Part shown: in pieces, positions 14,501 through 15,791 of the stretch | How the letters are laid out: the number at the start of each line of letters is the position of its first letter | How positions within the stretch are numbered: position 1 is the first letter of the stretch | Program-made: the position numbers and the translations under genes | The notes under the pieces: model-generated | Database searches by the model: none | The model's input: the letters and a program-made list of their open reading frames with translations, nothing else | Told to the model about the DNA's origin: nothing | Source: Chloroflexota bacterium | Lineage (GTDB): Bacteria; Chloroflexota; Anaerolineae; Promineifilales; Promineifilaceae | Length of the DNA: 15,791 bases | Direction: 5' to 3' | Assembly (NCBI GenBank): GCA_024640485.1 | Contig: JAHEEY010000048.1 | Span: 1 to 15,791 of the forward strand

Positions 14501-15791
14501 AGAGGCCTGGGAATTGGTGACCACACCGCCCAGGGCGTAGCTGCCGGAAAGGGCTGCCGCCGGCACCGGGAACGCAAAGCTGCCGCTTCCGCCGCCGCCA
14601 GGGATATTGGCCAGGGTGCCGGTGATGGTTTGGACGATGATGCCGCTGGCGTCTCGCAGCCAGGCGAAGTAGCCGACCTCGGTGTCTGCGCCGCCGCTGT
14701 TGGCGACGGTGACACTGATGGGGGTCCCGGCGGTCAGCAGCCGGTTCGGGAGGGTGGTGTGCAGATCCGCATCAGGCACCATGATGGAAGCGGTGTTGGC
14801 AATCGTGTTTCCGGTGGGTGGTATCAGGGTCGAGGTGAACGGGTAGTCTCCGGCTGCCATGGAGATAGGCAGTGGGATATCAACGGTGATGGAGGCTGGT
14901 TCACCTGGCTCAACTGCCAGAGGAACGGTAATGGACACAGCTATCATAGGCGCAACAAGTAGATCTAGATTCTGAGACCAGTGACCGCTGTTTTCCACAG
15001 TCACTTCCATATGGACCGTTTCACCCGATGCGTAGGTGGTTTGATCAAAACGGCTGGACAAAACCGGTTCGTTCACATCATACAGGGTCCAAACACGCGT
15101 GCCGTATTCGTCAACCGCCCTGAAATCAAAAGCATATGTGCCAAATTGGGCCGGAGGGACGGTAAATGGGACGGTCAGGGTCATGGTTTGAGCGGCCGCC
15201 AGCGTGAACGGCTGCGAAGGCAGCGATAAGGCTGAGCCGTCGGGGCTGGTGATGGTCACCGCCAAGGTGGCCGTCAATACATCAAAAGCGGTGCTGTTGT
15301 TGGTGGCGGTGATGAGCAGGTTCTGCAGGGCACCTGGCGTCAGGGTGTTGGGCAAAGAGGTCTCGAAAATCAGGGGCGAATCGAGGATGGTAAAGGAGTC
15401 TTGAGCGGAGTTCAGTGCGCTGCCGTTGGCATCCCGGGCGACGGCAGAGAAGACGGCCGTGCCGACATGCGCGGTGATGGGAAGGGTAAATGTCAGCGGC
15501 GTCAGTATCTCTGCCGCGGCTGTCAGGGCCACGGATTGCTGCCCTTGATACAGAATCAATCCCTGGCTGTCGGCCGCTTTCAAATTAAGGGTGACCTGGT
15601 GGGCGGCAGGCTGCAGATTTCTCAGGGTGACAGTGACCGGGGCCGTCTGCCCGCGCCGGTAGGCGTCAGCAGCCATGGACAGTCCTACATCCACGGCTGC
15701 TGGTGCTGTGCGAATCTGGAACCAGGCACTCTGAACAAAGGGGGGGCTGACCAGGCGGGCGAAAAGGCGGTCGTTGGTCAGGATATCGGCC
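8531..15791 (-). CDS. Giant membrane-anchored surface protein with Ig-like/CARDB modules and a 14-unit beta-propeller (5' end outside window)
   Basis: The frame is open to the right edge, so the start is outside the window and 2,419 residues are visible. The GTG at 15694 is only an internal valine codon. Counting from the edge, residues about 1-440 hold four Ig-like modules. A fifth begins at about 441 ('EASLTAETEQAIYNVGQPI') and seems to be interrupted by the propeller at 492-1205. The module resumes at 'SAQQPIASLPASAS'. Further Ig-like or macroglobulin-like modules fill about 1260-2126. A clear CARDB domain is at 2127-2235 ('LPDLYPSQPWVEAGGTVTRT' to 'DQDNNSALTTVSL'). 'YLPIIV' at 2346-2351, a motif I associate with C-termini of Chloroflexota exported proteins, is followed by a Ser/Thr-rich linker, a membrane helix at 2387-2406 and a short basic tail. 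The protein should therefore be outside the cell and anchored at its C-terminus. Cysteines are few. The propeller is like the ligand-sensing Reg_prop domains, but no kinase is present. The ligand is unknown; adhesion, glycan binding or scaffolding are possible. Confidence 0.93.
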   Translation of the reverse strand, partial: ADILTNDRLFARLVSPPFVQSAWFQIRTAPAAVDVGLSMAADAYRRGQTAPVTVTLRNLQPAAHQVTLNLKAADSQGLILYQGQQSVALTAAAEILTPLTFTLPITAHVGTAVFSAVARDANGSALNSAQDSFTILDSPLIFETSLPNTLTPGALQNLLITATNNSTAFDVLTATLAVTITSPDGSALSLPSQPFTLAAAQTMTLTVPFTVPPAQFGTYAFDFRAVDEYGTRVWTLYDVNEPVLSSRFDQTTYASGETVHMEVTVENSGHWSQNLDLLVAPMIAVSITVPLAVEPGEPASITVDIPLPISMAAGDYPFTSTLIPPTGNTIANTASIMVPDADLHTTLPNRLLTAGTPISVTVANSGGADTEVGYFAWLRDASGIIVQTITGTLANIPGGGGSGSFAFPVPAAALSGSYALGGVVTNSQASLVEPFTILVTVDGTEASLTAETEQAIYNVGQPITATASISNTGLFPINNAALDLAVDAAPAWTWFTHRPGQQGPANGATSIVTDTAGIIWMRTQRGINAFDDSGTPANTADDRWQIFDTLSGLPRPYAYSVFADAAGYKWISSGQGALDTLSVLDDGGTPFDLTDDQWLHYTTAGGHPGAALAQDAAGNIWINESGAGISVLDPGADPMSKGDDRWATFSTADGLANNAVSIIRIDDAGYKWFATTNGASALDDGGDPFDGAGDTWHSYYVGTGLPDNNVRGMEIDANGRVWFAGGGISFAYDPILGVLDTGASPVDGTGDTFRTFAPTNSSLYGIMTGFSLDVSGRAWFGLPSSKIGFLDTGADPFDGTGDTWGSITAPYQIGPPMVPAGGDAAWLSSGYGLMLFDNGATPVTDTDDTWQLFDRDAGIGNYNVAAIAPGEAGMTWFGSESNGPLGLRVLDPMGTPTDPFDDQWMSFYMADGLPNDRVSVIALEQTGRVWAVSTQASVLDHNGTPFDKADDSWQTFAEADTGLGGLYDLAIDSAGRKWFAGWSSNNTYGLTVLDDGGTPITKTDDLTMTFPIAGMTSNEVNALAIDQNGVKWMVTWAEVAALDDGGTPFNTADDLTQRFSPYTANHYPSNVAVDGQNNIWIAYTGSSGGVAVLDYNGTLTNTADDTWRNFYTFNGLADNWVNDLAVDAQGDKWFATDSGLSRLDDGGNPFDGTGDTWESFTTEIGLGYNTAPQVETAAVGGDGRIWAGTWDNGASVGIWQGSAVWSAQQPIASLPASASTQVITAVTGLTNPGRYLLRGAFANALGQTMAAGRTPFYIVTGQTALTLDAAPDPVRPGALITLTGALFNNGAAPLTNQTIWLYQGGTLIRSEGPFDLAAYSSHPFTATTTAPSSGDTIPFSAVTAGHTVEINTVVGRPRIDASAAVAAVVGSDPFTVTISLTNTGAVAGQVQLSVGSQQQTVTVPPGETVLAQAAAQVCADASLPVTLTGDLAQTLTLPVTFGQSLAAEFTPQPVYPPGILAIPYTFTAAGQLDVAFTTAVTIHNSLSPVASSQFDSYLIASNTITGSSVFELPAGSYDLTYHLSAGGCSLGSGQESFVVTPAAGAAINVTIRESGPEVPITATVTNRGSSGFSGGLELITDYGYQLSQPFTMTVGASKVVTFTVDAALAPAGVHTATVRALTGAGTELAQDAVYYTVQGPLLSVTSLPSQTTLPVSQTVTMTFGVSNQGDQGEQATFRFSLGDIEDETQVRHIAAGDTEQFDFAFFVPPELEAKDYLAAYELNGQRGELLLTIQGISLTVAASADQPAYREGDPAQLQLNIANNLATTEPGLYALVSLGGVTQTQPFTMTAAPIDLSFPLTATFANGGLVFYGIYHQATQRAIHLNTFRLPQRQEAVTVLLDRQRYAPGGSVQAAVVTTATGQLEISAPGYTTTLSLSGSGAVFSFALPDPMTRGSYAVSYRLTGCDCDQEGRMYQALFDVTGPLVRAAESRLDSVRYLPGDTINLRLTIASDRGLNTVLRSELIYPDGSRGVVREQAVALLSRPNNTLTATATISGTQAGLYLLSYTLIDAADNSLIYAAGVEAFDVGQASLLDVSTDRPDYDTVGDPVTAIVQVYAPQPVSGQLSLFVDGGVTQQKTVNLSAGPQTITTSLNAPITPGQRVLTASLSVGGLSSQRQSTFAYGVTLPDLYPSQPWVEAGGTVTRTLTALVANQGGTIAAATAARFYDGDPNAGGVLIGTVTVPPLTNGEQMAASVDWDIQGLGGEHLLYVTVDPKTEYDQDNNSALTTVSLPAFAVELAATPTPLIVGDDAAVSVHLTNLQAAASLPVTATVQILAPSGATVHTQSWSITLGSGTEQWLNTIWSSAPTSLAGGYLVNLLVKDALGSSAAESAFILVEQPTGYAVYLPIIVSSQAAARSHQSKRASSTAVTPTDSINPLAFQQSPAGQLFLTLLMLLAIIWQAVRLTRERPRQMTHRLE
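12176..14317 (-). repeat. Fourteen-unit propeller repeat with Asp/Gly-rich loops
   Basis: About 714 residues divide into 14 units of about 51. Each has a core like 'LAIDxxGxKWFAT', then a loop like 'LDDGGTPFDxTDDTW', then 'xxFxxxxGL'. Thirteen units carry the loop in some form. The last ('VGGDGRIWAGTWDNGASVG') lacks the closing 'DDxWxxF' strand, while the region begins with an unpaired 'WTWFTHRPG'. This is what a propeller closed by a shared strand would look like. Fourteen units suggest two seven-bladed propellers. At the DNA level the loops give recurring GC-rich blocks: one 25-base stretch is identical at 12319-12343 and 13378-13402. Confidence 0.85.

Noticed and set aside
13700..14962. 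Long plus-strand open frame (420 codons) opposite the giant gene
   Set aside because: Its translation is Gly/Val/Ala/Asp-rich and merely mirrors the repeated Asp-Gly-Thr codons on the other strand. It has no recognisable domain, and the minus strand clearly encodes folded modules.
15692..15694. GTG as the true start of the giant gene
   Set aside because: The frame stays open for 32 more codons to the edge and reads as continuous module sequence. There is no signal peptide after the GTG although the protein must be exported.

Overview
The window looks like chromosomal DNA from a GC-rich, environmental Chloroflexota bacterium, most likely of the Anaerolineae/Caldilineae type. This assignment is an inference. 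It rests on a MalT-like (LAL) LuxR regulator of the sort abundant in that phylum, a small 84-residue protein of a type I associate with Chloroflexota and Actinomycetota, and a giant secreted protein whose C-terminus carries a 'YLPIIV' motif before a last membrane helix. No rRNA, tRNA, CRISPR array, transposase or phage gene is visible.

The left half (1-8179) is a run of plus-strand genes: a DUF4386 membrane protein (71-781), a small conserved hypothetical protein (891-1145), an alpha/beta hydrolase (1239-2111) and a large LuxR/MalT-type ATPase regulator (2231-5014). The regulator's ATG lies where a transcript from a perfect TATAAT box would begin, so its mRNA may be leaderless. Two terminator-like hairpins follow it. 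A second run then holds a serine-hydrolase lipoprotein of the class C beta-lactamase fold (5344-6489), a CPBP-type membrane protease (6581-7417) and another six-helix DUF4386-like membrane protein (7481-8179). These three have their own ribosome binding sites and short gaps, so they are probably co-transcribed. The set suggests envelope functions, but no shared pathway can be read from the sequence.

The gap 8180-8530 separates convergent genes. It contains a decayed second copy of the C-terminal part of the CPBP gene (about 79% identical over 111 bases by hand count) and two perfect GC-rich hairpins that may stop transcription from both sides.

The right half (8531 to the right edge) is one minus-strand gene whose 5' end lies beyond the window. 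The 2,419 visible residues are almost entirely extracellular: Ig-like/CARDB-like modules, a 14-unit beta-propeller of about 714 residues, about nine more Ig-like modules, a clear CARDB domain, and a C-terminal membrane anchor. The propeller appears to be inserted inside one Ig-like module. Nearly every blade carries an Asp/Gly-rich loop of the form LDDGGTPFDxTDDTW. The blades resemble the sensor propellers of hybrid two-component systems, but no kinase is attached. This is the most unusual object in the window.
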